Source of the DNA: Elysia chlorotica
Lineage: Eukaryota; Mollusca; Gastropoda; Plakobranchidae
Assembly (NCBI GenBank): GCA_003991915.1
Contig: RQTK01000321.1
Coordinates: 308,048 to 372,047, forward strand
DNA: 64,000 bases
Reading direction: 5' to 3'
In this document: positions 28,450-40,834 of the stretch, piece by piece
How the letters are laid out: every line of letters begins with the position of its first letter
Position numbering within the stretch: the first letter of the stretch is position 1
The notes under the pieces: model-generated
What the model saw: only the letters and a program-made list of their open reading frames with translations
The model's database searches: none
Told to the model about the DNA's origin: nothing
Translations under genes and position numbers: made by a program

Positions 28450-28977
28450 ATGTAAATGGTGAGGAGTAGGACTAATGTTTAATTTCAGTTTTGTCGTCGT
28501 TGAGTTTTTGTTTATTGCTAGTCATCCAAAGTTTTACATTATAAACACAGTCAGATGTTTTAGTGACTAAAGACTTCAGTTTTGCATGCTTTATATAACT
28601 GAGTATCATGAGCATAGATATGGAACCTTAGAGAGTGCTCTCCTATAATGTTGATTAGAGGCTGAGTGTACAGAGTAAAAGTACTGGTCTAAGGTCAGAC
28701 CCTTGTGGGACACCGATTTCAATTGGAATGTAATTAGAGCTAGACTAGATCCACCCATCTTAACTGAGTGATATCTATGGCATAAATAAAACTCAAACCA
28801 CTTAAGTACTGTCCCGATAGGCTATAGATCTCTTCTAATCGTCTAATCAGAATCGCATTATCAATTGTCTTAAAAGCTGCAGACAAGTCAAGAAGTGTTA
28901 AAAGGCACACCTTGTTTTCGTCTAAGATACCTAATATTTCAGATGTAACTTTTATATTTTTGTATAAAACCATTGAC

Positions 28978-28979
<2 letters not shown>
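28450..28979 (-). pseudogene. CR1-type LINE reverse transcriptase remnant (antisense)
   Basis: The minus strand reads VLYKNIKVTSEILGILDENK, VCLLTLLDLSAAFKTIDNAI (RT motif A, normally LDLSAAFDTIDH), LIRRLEEIYSLSGQYLSGL, then a worn GVPQGS region (SVSHKGLTLDQYFYSVHSAS) and an altered YADD box. The LDLSAAF(D)TIDH signature points to the CR1/L2 group. It ends beside a (GATA)n tract at 28979-29021. Confidence 0.75.

Positions 28980-29021
<42 letters not shown>
28979..29021 (+). repeat. (GATA)n microsatellite
   Basis: About ten units at the edge of the CR1 relic. Confidence 0.95.
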
Positions 29022-30884
29022 ACTTTTAAGAGAGCTGTTTCAGTGCTGCGAAAGGGCCAGGGGCTTTGTACGCCGACTGAAAAACAATCAACGAATTATT
29101 TGTCTTAGGCTGTTTGAGAAGCTGGCCGAGGACAATCCTTCACAGGAGTTTTGATAAGAATTTTAGATTGGATACAAGTCTAAACTTGCTAAGACTTTTT
29201 TCGACAAGACCTGCTTTTTTCAATAAGGCTCTGACATGTACCGTAACAGTGACTGCGGGTTCTATCCAAATTGGGCTGCCTGGTTAGACTGGTGCCAATA
29301 CAGTTTTTTATGTGATCGGCCAAGTCTCATGTAGTACTTAAACCGCTCTGGGGCCCTTCCTCTGACAAAAATATTAAGACGGAATAAAAAGATAATTTTT
29401 ATTGAGTTCTTTAACAGATAATGTGGGTAAAAATGATATAACGTAATTTTTGGTCTTAGAAATAGTGTTGAAAAAAGCCAAAAACAGAACTTTAGAAGTT
29501 TGTTGGATTTTCTTTTTACCCCTGTTTCGTTAGTTCAATTTTTTTTTGCATCAGGATTTTATTTTTGACCGAAGATAATTACGTCCGCAGTCTAAAACAG
29601 ACAACTTAATATGATGTAAACTGAGACGATCGGATGATACTTTTTGCTTTTCACACTCTGCATGAGAACAGAAAGAACCATGTAACTTGCATTTTCTGCT
29701 TGAATTGATGCCGACGACGCAGCGTTCGTGCATACATGTCATAACACCTGCTTTGTCTTTTTCCAGTGGTGAAACAGACGTCAGCAAACAATTAAAATTG
29801 TATTAGAATAATTAAAATAATTAAGCACATTTTTTAAATAAGAAATACTAATTTTTTGCCGTCTCACCACAAGTTAAACAAAACTTTTTTTTTTATAAGG
29901 CTTACATTTTTTTGTATAGGTTTTTTTTTAACATGAAGATATAACTTTTTTGAAAGTTACTGAGGTAAAGAAATGGTAGTCACTCCTACTAGGGGGTAGT
30001 GATCACCGTGGACGACACTTGTTCCCGCATCTTCTATGACAATTTTGGCGTGCGTATGGCCACTGACTACTCAAATATTCCTGTGTTCCTGCTCTTAGTG
30101 TAAACCTTCTCTTCTGAAAAGACACCTTCACGTGGTCTTTCCTGAATTCACAGAGGTCCACACAGGCGCCACCGAGGAGCTGGCGGTATAACCAGAATTG
30201 GGATGAGGTGAGCCCGCTTTAAGGTGCAAAACCAGAACATCGCCATCACAAATACGAGTGTATGTGGTATGCGCTATGGGCCAATTTTCTTGAGGGAGTC
30301 TCCTAACTTATCTTAAATCTTTTTATCCTTGTGCATTCCCAGTGGTTGACAGATGATATAGCTTTTAGAAATTTTTTAGAACACTTTTTCATACAAAAAT
30401 AATGAGGGATACTGGTCGAGACATGGAGACGAGGAGAGTGGAATGTTGTACAGAAAGCCATAAAGCGATCCAGGACGTGACGATCCCCTGTCTGTGATAA
30501 AGAAAATTGGCCCTGTAGATGCAGAAATTAAACTCTAGCTCCGTCATAGTGCCGGCCTGCCAGGAGACATAAGGTGGTGGGGAATGGACTAGCTGTATGG
30601 CTTGCTCGAGTCTCCACCTGGATAGAGGAGGTTTGTATCCCTTATCTCATTTCTTGCACATAACTATTCACATCAGACGCACTTGTTCGAGAAATCCTTA
30701 GAAACTTTACCTTTTGATACATCATATGTTGTAATGACCAGACAAACCACAGGCTTCCCATCTTGAGGCATGTCATGAGGACGAATCTCAGAAACACATG
30801 CCACATCGTTTGTCGCGTGTCTAAACAAGAACTGCGCAGTACCGTAGCAAGGAACAAGGTTGCCCGATGTGAAAAGTCAGATAC
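29022..30884. other. Intergenic DNA, no gene recognised
   Basis: Minus-strand frames at 29551-29787 and 30642-30857 have no recognisable domain. The right part may be 5' sequence of the LINE relic that starts near 30885. Confidence 0.4.
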
Positions 30885-32625
30885 TGGAACTCAAGTTAAC
30901 TTTTAACAGTTCAATATTTGCGGCATCGCCATCACAAAAAAGGTGGAACTCGCAAACCTATCCAGCACAAAAAACAACATACATATAGCCCACATTCAGG
31001 AAACCCTACATAAATGATATTCACATTACAAGCTATGCGCATTATGCCTGTAAATGTAAAGATTGAAGAGGCATCATAAACTACATTAGAAATGACCAAC
31101 AAGCTACAGTCGATTATTTAGATGACTCTCATCCAGCTGAAATACTTAAAACCACATTCTGGCGGAACAATCAAAAGTTTGTCCTCTACAATATAATTAT
31201 TATATAACCCACCTCTTAACAGTCTTAAATTTCAACTTTCTCCTAACGACTTTCATTAGACAGTATGTGCAGAAGACTTTAACAGACATTCACCCCAATG
31301 GAAATATAAGGATATCGAAGATACTGGCAAAGCCATTGAAGAGTTATGAAGCACAAACACTCCTTCACAGGGCCTACAATACTCTTAGCAGACCAGATCC
31401 ATACTGTCTTCAGATCTGTTTCATAAAACAGCACAAGTCATTGACAGCCCAGAAAGTGACCAAAGACCCAATCTAACTGCCATCACTTCTGCCAACAAAA
31501 AAGAACTTTACTTCAACAAAAAAGATGTATTTTTTAAAGCAAACTGAGAGTTGTACCAACAAACTTCACACCGGCATTTAAGCAATACTGAGAGAAATAC
31601 ACATGTGCAGACTAAGTAAAAACATCACAAAATTGGAATCTGCACAAGTCAGTCTACCGAAAGGCTTTCACAGCAAGTACAAACATTTTTGGAACTACAA
31701 GATTCAGGAGGCAATCAATGTGAGAGAGGCAGCAGGAAAAAAAACTTTGAAAATTGACCCAACACCGGAAAACAAAACAACATATAACAGAACTAATGCT
31801 CAAGTAAAACGGACAGTGAAGACAGCCAACAGCATGGGCCATTATGAAATGAACTTGATCTATCTCAAGGTGCAGTCAAAGCTTGGGCCCTACTAATAAC
31901 CTTAGAGGTCAAAATAATTTATTTTTGATCAAGCCTGGTAAACGAACTGACGTTGTTGTTTTCTCTGATGCTCAATTTGTCTTGCAAGCCGTTGACAACT
32001 TGCGAACATAAAACTCATAATGAAAAGCCTTGTGAAACCTATTAAAAACTTCCTCACTACACATGTTGTTAAACTGACACTACAATGGATACAAGGACAT
32101 AAAATATTTCAGGTAATGAAAGAACAAACTAGGTAGATAAAAAACAACATACCCCCAAAACCCTCAACCAACATCCATGACTACAGCCGGATAGATTATA
32201 AGAAACAACAAGAAAGAAGAATGCCTGATTGAGTGGGCTCTGGAAAGACAGGAAGATCTGTCTTGAAACACATGCCAACACTCAACCCAGAAGACAGCGT
32301 TAATTTTGTGAAACGTCAAGAACAGGTGACAATATATCGCCTTCGAACTCAGAATATTACACTCGACTACGAAACCAATCGCTTACAACCCCCGAAATAA
32401 CATTTCTGGTCTGTATGCCCACAAACAAATTAAACAGTCGAGCTCATCTTATTCAACTGTCCTAAACTAGAGGACCTCCAGCACAAAACTTCTAACACTA
32501 CTTTTGAAAATACATTGTATTGCGGAAAAAACCTTCTGGAAAGGACATAATACATTACTCATCGTGGCATCAGGTCGAAGGGCGCAGGCTTAAGTGGCTG
32601 CAGCATCATAAAATAAAATAAAGGT
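30885..32625 (+). pseudogene. Decayed LINE with endonuclease and RNase H but no RT
   Basis: Conceptual translation with many stops and frameshifts gives NICGIA...KKVELANL, NIHIAHIQETLH, YIRNDQQATVDYL, NNQKFVLYNI, then AEDFNRHSPQWKYKDI (degenerate GDFNxHxxxWG) as far as about 31330. A basic linker follows (31600-31890). From about 31925 it reads VVVFSDAQFVLQAV, LTLQWIQGHK, then VTIYRLRTQN and a C-terminal module (ELILFNCPKLEDLQ) to about 32590, ending near an A-rich 3' end. No RT sequence lies between. It is clearly inactive. Confidence 0.7.
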
Positions 32626-32708
32626 AAGCAAGCAACTAAATGTCAATGTCGGGGTGATCAATGTGTGTTTGCTAGGTTTGAAGCAGAAATGTTTCTTAAG
32701 TGAACAAA

Positions 32709-32833
32709 AGAAGGAAAAGAAGAAGAAGAAGAAGAAGAAGAAGAAGAAGAAGAAGGAAAAGAAGAAGAAGAAGAAGAAGAAGAAGAAGAAGAAGAAGAAG
32801 AAGAAGAAGAAGAAGAAGAAGAAGAAGAAGAAG

Positions 32834-32867
<34 letters not shown>

Positions 32868-32942
32868 GCAACAACAGCAACAACAACAACAACAACAACA
32901 ACAACAACTACAACAACCACAACAACAACAACAAAGACAACA
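32709..32942 (+). repeat. Compound (GAA)n-(CAA)n microsatellite
   Basis: GAA-type run to about 32835, then CAA-type run with CAG, CTA and CCA interruptions, about 80 bp beyond the 3' end of a LINE relic. Confidence 0.95.
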
Positions 32943-33479
32943 ACAGAAACCTCTGCAAGACTTAGTAGCTGTTTTCTGAGGAGTCTACAGCTTGTTTACA
33001 AATTGGCGTTTAATTCTTTGAAGATGTTGCTGAGTTATCGTATAAAATGACACGTATTCCTCGAAAAAAAAATATTTGTGAGGTTTAACGTTTTTAATGT
33101 GTTTTTTTTAGACCGTGGGCGCTTAAATTATTTGAATGTTTATCAGCCGCGCGGGGTAAGTAACAAAACTCTCAGCGGCTCTTGTAATCGATAACACACC
33201 GATATGTTATCCGCAAGTGTCCAAATTGGTAAAAAAAAATAGTAATGCCATTTACCTATGCCTGCTAGCAATACCTATTTGGTTAGAAAGAGTATATTAA
33301 TTTTTTTTCCCATCAAGAGGAAGGTGTTCCTATCGTCAGATTGTTCAGTTGATAGAGCGGTGAACTGATGAAAAGATGATTCGGTGTTTACATACAGGTT
33401 TTTATCTTATGTTTGAGTTGAGGGATAGCCGCCGTATAAGTTTAATTCTGATACGATTTTTTTCAGGAAACCTGGAGAA

Positions 33480-34385
33480 CGTTACAGTGATGGAAGACTG
33501 CAGCAAGTGTCCCGGTTTTAATCAATGTTCAGCAACGTAGGGCATTCTCTATCTTATTAGAACTCTGCAAACGACATCAGCATTCTTTCCCAAGAGCAAA
33601 AGGACGTACAAGAGACGCTTTGTTGTGTGGCAGAAGAAGCCGGGAAAACTGGAATCTAGATAAACATCAGAAAGACTGAAGCCATGAGAATCAACAACAG
33701 ATTATACCTTGCGACTACATGGCGAGTTTGACAAGTTTTTCTATCTGCTTGTGGAGTGTTGTTAGAAAAGAGGGGGCACATACGAAGACACCAGATGCCG
33801 AATCAACAAGGCCAGACACATCTTCAACACCTTCAAACCAATCTGGAGGTCTACAGAACTATTCTAAAGAACTTGATAAGTGATTGCTATTAACCCAACT
33901 AGTTAGTGCGAGAGTAGCCTAGAAAGCGTCACTTGATGCCTGAGTCTTCGGGATAGCGGTAGCCTTTACCAGCCCTCTTCCACGGTGTTGCACAATTCTC
34001 ACTTTTCAGTAAATTTTCTGGCGTTTAAGTGGATAACTCCTCTTTATATTTAACTATTAGTCGGAAACAATATCCGGATCTTCAATACTAAGGTAAAGTA
34101 GGTCTTTGTCTATGGCTTTGAAACATGGCGCGCGACCAACTACAATCGTTCACCAACAGATGCCTCAGAAACATCCTCAATGTTAGGTGGGCTGAAACAA
34201 AGAACTGTGTGCCAGGACGAATCAAACCCCCATCGAGACAGATAAATATTAAAATGATTAAAAAGCGTAAACGTGGTTGGATAGACCAAACACTCCGAAA
34301 GCCTCTACCCAACATCACAAGGTAAGCCCTAAGGTGGAATCCTCAAGGAAAAAGAAAGGAATCAAGAGGCTTAAACTAAAGTATG
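33480..34385 (+). pseudogene. Decayed LINE reverse transcriptase, C-terminal half
   Basis: Reads ANDISILSQEQKDVQETL (a YADD-box segment with its key residues lost), AEEAGKTGI, INIRKTEAMRIN, KARHIFNTFKPIWRSTELF-like sequence near 33810-33880, then after about 200 bp of unmatched sequence QLQSFTNRCLRNILNVRW, IKKRKRGWIDQTLRKPLPN and ALRWNPQGKRK. This is the thumb and connector region common to many animal LINEs. Stops and frame changes are frequent. The clade is not determined. Confidence 0.75.
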
Positions 34386-35862
34386 TGTGTTAGCGGTCAA
34401 ATTGTTTTGTTAAAAAAATACTTACTGATTGAAGACTATTTTTAATATTGAGAGTAGTTAAACAACAACGAACACAGTTATAACAGGGTTTTTTTTCAAC
34501 CATTAAACGTTGTACTGATGTGAAGAGCAGCATCCTTTTCTTAGAAAAGAAAAACCAAATATAGACTCAAGACAAGGATACATTTTAAATACCTCTTATT
34601 TCGTTGGGGATGATTAAAAACAAAGTCAACAAAAATCCACTTCGGTATGATACTTTGGGAAAACCTGAAAAGTAATTCATTACCACTGAATTATAAGAAA
34701 GAAGTAGATCGGCTTATAAGAGCGTCGGTGAAGTGAATACAGGACATAATGATATCAATGACCCGGCGTAGAACCTTATTTAATTACTGTCAGTTATACT
34801 ACTTCATTCATATTCTGCTTACAAGCAGCGATACGCGTCTTGCCTTTACGTCTCAGGTACGTTCTTTAAGTTCAAACAATTACTCTGTTAGTATATTCAG
34901 TGAAACTTGGCTGTAACAATCATTGTATTGAATTGAAAATGCTCTGAGGTGATACACAAACTATAAGAATAACTATTGTATGATCAATAAAACATTAACG
35001 TCTCAGTAGAGCCAGGTAAACAATATGCCAGGCACCCCAAAAAAAAGTAAAGATAGGTATTTCAGCTCTAAGAATACATCACGATACAAAACCTAATTTC
35101 TTTTTCTGTCTTGCATCCAGAATAATTTTTGGTGTCTCAATTGGGCTAAAATGTCTACGTGTATATTTTAATTTTATTTTACAATATCTTTTATTTTTTG
35201 AGAAACTTATCAGTTTTATTAGATTCTATGCAACAACTTTTCTCTATCATATAGTTGCTAAAGCGATTTCTTATTATCTGGAAGTAAAACGTGCCACTGT
35301 AAGGCAGCTTGGGTTTGTTTAGTCATAGGGTAAGGCACAACAACACTTAACATTTCGACTAATATTGTGAGTCCTAGGAAAACAAACAACTAAATCAATT
35401 TAAAAAAAACATTTTTGATTAATTTCGTTTAAAACTGTGAGAAAAAGCTAGTTGTGTATAAATAGATAACTAATCACGTTTTTCAAATGTGAAATATATA
35501 ATACGGGGTCAGCTAAGTCAGTACAAGAATCCCCAGCTATTTTGCACTCTTTCGAACTCAGTCATGTGTGGATTTTTTTCCAACGCCTATTTCAAGACAA
35601 TATAAACACAGTTGTCCGTGTAAGACACAGGAAGATTCTTAGGATGTTAAAAATTTGAACGACATTATCACCCGCTAACTTTTGGGAAACATCATCTTTA
35701 ATGAAGAAATTGAAACCGCTTCTCCCTAGGCAAGGTTTAAACTTGATCAAGATTACAAACTAGATTAAAAATGTGCATAACAAATTTGATGCTATTGAAG
35801 GTAGATTCGAATATCTATGTTACTTCTCTCTAAGCTTTCATTAAGAAAATAAAAAAGGTTTA
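34386..35862. other. AT-rich intergenic DNA, no gene recognised
   Basis: No open frame with a recognisable domain and no repeat family seen. Confidence 0.5.
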
Positions 35863-35874
35863 ATACCATGTAGA
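35863..35874. repeat. Target-site duplication, left copy
   Basis: ATACCATGTAGA, identical to 36997-37008, directly flanking the LINE-derived insertion. Confidence 0.85.
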
Positions 35875-35967
35875 AAAATACCAGAAAAAAAAGACATCGC
35901 CTGCATCCAAGAAACCCATCTGAAGCCCAACCATAGATTTTCCATCAGAGGATTTCAAACCTTCAGA

Positions 35968-36356
35968 ATGGATAGAGAAAGAGCACATAAAGGTGGAGTG
36001 CTGCTCCTTGTAAGGAACTCAATTCCAGCTAAGGACTTTCAGGTCGATACAAAAGAGCAATCGGAAATCCAGGCTGTCAAGATCACAGTGGAAGACACAG
36101 AGATAACCATCCACAACCTGTACTGTCCTCAAGACAAGGAGTTATCACTGCATTGCATGGACATCGCCTCGGAAAACAGTATTGTTGTTGGGGACTTCAA
36201 TAGCCACTCAACTTGTTGGGGATATGATCACACTGATCGGAGAGGAGATGAAGTTGAAGACTGGCAAATAGACAGTAACAAGATCTCAATCCCCACTGGA
36301 GTCTTCTCTACCAATTACAAGGCTGAAGCTACAGCTATACAGGAAGGAGCAGCACA
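35968..36356 (+). pseudogene. LINE endonuclease fragment fused to RNase H N-terminus
   Basis: The frame encodes MDRERAHKGGVLLLVRNSIP, GDFNSHSTCWGYDHTDRRGD and EVEDWQIDSNK, then GVFSTNYKAEATAIQEGAAH, the first strand and helix of RNase H. Homology begins upstream near 35887 without an ATG, so the listed start is only the first methionine. At about 36350-36358 the RNase H homology moves to the +1 frame, so the frame is broken there. Confidence 0.75.
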
Positions 36357-36976
36357 TGTCCAATCAAGCCCCCATTCAACAAAAAAACATCGTTTTCCTG
36401 ACAGATGCCTTGTCTGTTCTACAGGCCCTCAAATCCAGCAAAAACAAAGACCTAAATGATCTGACCTCAGCGCTAACCTCGCTAAGCCAAACCCATACAA
36501 TAGCCCTACAATGGATTCCCTCCCACTGCAATGTATTTGGCAATGAGACTGCTGACTTGCTAGCCAAAAAAGCAGCAGCGCTCCAACAAAATGACTACAC
36601 AACAACATACAGTGAAGCAAAGACAATAATCCATGCCCAACAACATGAGGAATGGCTGCAGGAACACCCCAACCATGTCCAAAATGATGCTTATCATGCA
36701 CTGACAAGAGCTGAACAAGTGGTCATTTTTAGGCTCAGAACAGGACACAACCGCCTGAATCACCACCTCTACACAAAGCTCCACATTGGAACATCAGACC
36801 AGTGCACATGCCAAACTGGAGGTCAAACAGTCATCCATGTCCTACAACACTGCCCCATGTATGAAAACCTAAGAAACCTGATGTGGCCACAGGACACACC
36901 AATGGCACAGAAGCTGTATGGAAGCCTGGACTCACAGCAACATTCATGTCAGAGACTGGGCTGTCCATTTGAGTGA
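36356..36976 (+). pseudogene. LINE RNase H domain and C-terminal zinc-knuckle-like region
   Basis: The 206-codon open frame continues the RNase H domain from the preceding frame: VFLTDALSVLQAL with an RNase H acidic residue, ALQWIPSHCNVFGNETADLL (the conserved WxPxH...GNExAD), then the FRLRTGHNRLNHHLYTK and CTCQTG...HVLQHCPMYENLR module typical of the C-terminus of RNase H-bearing LINEs. It would degrade the RNA strand of the RNA-DNA hybrid. It lacks the first strand, which lies in the other frame upstream. It is open but separated from any RT. Confidence 0.8.
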
Positions 36977-36996
36977 ACGCAAAGAAGAAGAAGAAG

Positions 36997-37008
36997 ATAC
37001 CATGTAGA
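36997..37008. repeat. Target-site duplication, right copy
   Basis: ATACCATGTAGA, directly after the terminal (GAA)n of the LINE-derived insertion. Confidence 0.85.
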
Positions 37009-37962
37009 GAACTAGATCTAGATGAATAGAATCTAGACATAATCATTTCTTTAAAGTCGTACGACCAAAGTTTGGTGTTGCAAGCTCTAGGTGATACCAA
37101 GTATGGTGCTATGTGCACACGCTTTTGTATTTAAAAAAAATTGAAATTTCAAGTATCAATTTTGGTATGTTCTGCCCATCCGATTTTGGTAAACTTTTGT
37201 ATGGAGGTACTTTAGAAAGGAGTTAGCTGTAGGTTACATTCTATTTTTCCTGGACTATATTCTTTTGCCTATCAAGTTACTTTGTATTTTTCTTGTAATA
37301 TTTATATGATTTAAAACTTAGGCAGATCTAAATCAGACATAACAGAACCGGTTCATAACGGGATACACAACAGTTGATTATTCAAACAAAAATAGTGAGT
37401 TATTCTTAAATACTTCAAATATAATCATCCACAAATATAGTTATTGTCAATAAGATAGTAGTTTTTAAAGCGAAATAGACTATTTACATCGCTCTACATA
37501 TTATGTGTGGGAAAGTTTATTTCTGTTTAAAAAAAAACTGCCGCAAAGGAATCAAAAGGCACAATGAGGCGGGGCATTTCATTGGATATATCTGCCAGTT
37601 TACCACAAAATACATCTGTGTATTTGAAAATGCACAAAAAATAACACTATTGCCGTTTACACAAATAATGATAATCTCCAATATCAAAGCCAAACTCAAT
37701 TACCACAATATAACTGTTCTTCGTTTTTTTGTATGCAAAACCGGTACGATAAATATGGCTCTTCACATACAAAACGAAAGGGAAAGTCTAGGATTATTTA
37801 GCCTAATAATATGCAAGATGTTTTTTATTACTCTGCAGAATACTAACACTTTAGCTATGTTGACAATGATATGTTTTGTATGGTTTATGTTTTTCATACT
37901 TTAATTAACGTAAAAACATTTTTAAAGTAAAAAGTAATGGTATGATAATTAAAGTGGAAGGC

Positions 37963-37972
37963 TCTCTCTCTA

Positions 37973-38026
<54 letters not shown>
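37963..38026 (+). repeat. (CT)n microsatellite
   Basis: About 28 units, with TATCTCTCGC at its left edge. Confidence 0.95.
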
Positions 38027-38027
<1 letters not shown>

Positions 38028-39948
38028 GTTCTCATTTTTGAATCTCTTTAAAATGTTCAATATTTATGCCAATTTTCTACGAATGCGGATCGAAAACTCT
38101 CCAGCAAATGGATTATATAAAACAAGCAAGTACAAAAATGCTGCCAAGTGTCCGAAACAAAAAAAAGAGCTTAAAAATATGTTTTCAGACGAGCCAGTAT
38201 ATGCCAGCGCTATAACTTTTCTTTAAAAAATAACACAGAACTTCTGTAACATTTTATATTGAAGCTTTATATGAGAGAGCGTTTCCATATGCAAGCCATA
38301 TCCATCCTACAATACGCAATTATGAATCTAGTTCTTTCTAAGGGAATTATACAAGATTCCCCCGGTCTCTAACCAGACAAGTTGCCAATGCCTACGGCAA
38401 AATCCTTTGAAGCTGCCAGCTTCACAAAGAATTAGTCTAACCGACCACAAACGAACCTACGAACTTCAAGTCATTCAACATTATTAAGCCCCCGTCCCCT
38501 CCCCCTCTCAGTACATCTCCTCAAGTAACGACCTATACTAATGTATATTATCATATCTTAAGCGGTTTTTTTTCTCTGAGATACCGCTGTGGCTAGCTTA
38601 GGTGACATACCCTACAAAACTAGAGAAAAAAATCAGGGAAAGAAAAATATGATTTTACACTTGATTATTTAACTGACCCTCCATTCCGAGTGCTTAAATT
38701 GACAGAAACTGTGAGAGCGAAAAATATTCTGTGGGCTATTATACATCACGGAAGGGGTGTCAAAAAGATGACGTTATTTAAGTGTAGAGGCCAGTGCTCG
38801 TCGAACAAAGTTCCGTGTCTCGGTGCTGAGGCTCAATGGACAGCGGTGAGGGGACACAATCACACCTCCCGGTTTACTTCTCAGGACATAAACTGCGCTT
38901 TTCCTTGCACAAACCGCAAAAAAACTTTGCTTGCTGGCTTTCGCAGGTTTCTTACAAATTGATTGCATTAAATTTAACGGATGAAGACGGCTTCATATTA
39001 TCATTCTTCTACCGCACACGGAATTTACTTTAAAGGAATATCTCGGACTTCACTGTAAGGTAAAATAATTCCTAACAAGTAAGTCATATCCAGTCAATAA
39101 AATTACATTTATGATATTCATAAATATAAAAAAACATAGTTTTATGTAAGCGGATTTTTCCAACCGTTGCATTTTAACTATATCAAAGAGTTGACGGTAA
39201 TGGTCTTTACACACTACATTACTTTTCGAGTTGTACCCGTCCTTGATTAAAAGTTTTTTTTGTGTGATAAATTTAACCTTCTGATGTCTGCGCCAGTGTG
39301 CAACTAACATAGATTTCTATGCACCAATGCAAATGTAACTCACTTTCACTTCTTTTATTATTTAATGTAAAAATACTAACGAAACTTCCTTTCTGTTTAT
39401 ACTTTTAACATTCAGAACAACTTAAATAGGATTTCATGACAAACAATTAATAAGCCGCCAACAAGTAAAGCAACACAATATATATATACAAAACCGCAAA
39501 AGAGCAAACAATGAAAAATTATAAAGTTTGAAACTACATTCTAAAGAAATTATTGCCGATTTCTTGTTTACATGCGTCCCTTTTCTTGAGGGTATGAAAG
39601 TTTTGAATGAACGTGTTAAAAGGAAAAAAAACAAAGAACGCAAACAAAATATGCGGGCATTCCCCTTCCATTAAAAATATCGACAGGACTCCCGAAAAAA
39701 AAAAGAATCAAAACATACTCACACACACACACATGCGCAACCATCCACACACATAAACCCACCCAGACACACAGCCACATACACACACACGTAAGCAATG
39801 ATAATTGAAGGGCAAAAAGTGCCTAAGTCAGTAAGTGTCAACTGACTGTTTTGAGATATTGCCATTTAAAGATTTTGATTCTGTTTAAGATTTGACGCCG
39901 TGTGCACAGAAAAAGAAAAAAAATGGTAGTCTCTTTCAACACTGTCAC

Positions 39949-40210
39949 TACCACCATTGACACCACCACCACGACTACGACGACGACCACCACCAAACTA
40001 TCATCACCGACACCACCAATACCACCACCACTACCACTAACACCACAACCACCACTACTACCACCGCCACCACCAGCACAACCATTAGTACGACCACCAC
40101 TTCCACCACCACCTACAACAATTACCATCATCAGCACTACTACTATTACCAACACCATCAACATCACCATCACTACAAATGCCACCACTACTATCACCGC
40201 CAACACGCAG
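39949..40210 (+). repeat. ACC/ACT-rich low-complexity tract
   Basis: Irregular trinucleotide-like sequence rich in ACC, ACT and ACA; a decayed microsatellite. Confidence 0.85.
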
Positions 40211-40635
40211 CAACTGAAGTAGGCCCACTCTTACTGCGATAGAATTTGCTTTTGTTACGACAGATCCTTGTGTTTGTTTTTTTCTTTATACTTTTTTCTG
40301 TGTTTTTTTTTTTCGAGGGAGGGTTGGGGGGAGGGGGGCCTACGACATTTCTTATATAAACGCTTTTGTGCCTAATTGGACAAAGAAAGTATTGCAATAT
40401 CTGACTTAATGATTTGACTCCAAGCCTGGGCGTTACATGTTACATGTGGAGGCATCTTTTAGCTCTTCCTCCGCCTCAATTTTTTTATGCAATTGACATA
40501 TTTCAGTCGCTATATCCCGAAAATATCAAGATAGATTATTGTTTTTTTTTATTTTAAAAGAATCATTTTAAGCTTTTACCTCGGCCACGTCGCATTTCTT
40601 TTGACCACAGCAATTTATTAGTTATAGAAGGGAAG

Positions 40636-40705
40636 CGCACTTGCGTCAATGGTAGAGCGTTGGTCTCCCAATCAAAAGGTCCGCAGTTCAAAACCCACGA
40701 TTCGT
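40636..40705 (+). repeat. tRNA-like SINE head
   Basis: A-box-like tgcgtcaatggtagagcgtt and B-box-like ggtccgcagttcaaaac with tRNA-like spacing. It does not fold as an intact tRNA by eye and resembles the head of the 49051 SINE variant, so a SINE remnant is more likely than a tRNA gene. Confidence 0.4.
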
Positions 40706-40834
40706 GAACATTGCACTGTTTAATCTCGTCCCACATTGTTTGAACCCGTGTCAGTATATTGGAATTTTAATCTTGGTACCCGTAAACAATTTAGCCTTGT
40801 TGCTGACTTTAAACTTTGAGAGTTGTAGTAAATT

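Larger units (their letters stand above)
35875..36996 (+). mobile_element. Compact RT-less LINE insertion (endonuclease joined to RNase H)
   Basis: The 1122-bp insertion is bounded by a perfect 12-bp target-site duplication (ATACCATGTAGA, 35863-35874 and 36997-37008) and ends in (GAA)n, as target-primed insertions do. It reads, from about 35890, endonuclease sequence DIACIQETHL, GFQTF, GDFNSHSTCWGY and EVEDWQ. It then passes directly at about 36290 into an RNase H domain (STNYKAEATAIQEGAAH, VFLTDALSVLQAL, LQWIPSHCNVFGNETADLLA) and the C-terminal Cys/His region (FRLRTGHNRLN, CTCQTGGQ, HVLQHC). The whole reverse transcriptase and the second half of the endonuclease, including its SDH motif, are missing. 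Confidence 0.85.
37009..40635. other. Intergenic DNA, no gene recognised
   Basis: Contains (CT)n at 37963-38026 and ACC/ACT-rich low complexity at 39949-40210. The frames at 37503-37904 and 38690-38962 are open but not supported as genes. Confidence 0.5.

Noticed and set aside
29270..29350. Possible diverged sense SINE (ggtgccaatacag, gatcggccaagtctcatg)
   Set aside because: Only two short matches; too weak to call.
32590..33050. Open frames of poly-Lys/Arg/Asn/Thr/Leu on both strands
   Set aside because: Produced by (GAA)n-(CAA)n; nothing conserved outside the repeat.
37503..37904. 133-codon open frame starting MCGKVYFCLKKNC
   Set aside because: No recognisable domain, AT-driven composition, no splice or homolog support by eye.
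38690..38962. 90-codon frame with CRGQCSS and CAFPC cysteine words
   Set aside because: It faintly recalls cysteine-rich tails seen in integrase-like proteins, but spacing is poor and there is no neighbouring domain.
40636..40705. A functional tRNA gene
   Set aside because: A- and B-box-like words are present but an intact cloverleaf could not be drawn; SINE heads here look the same.
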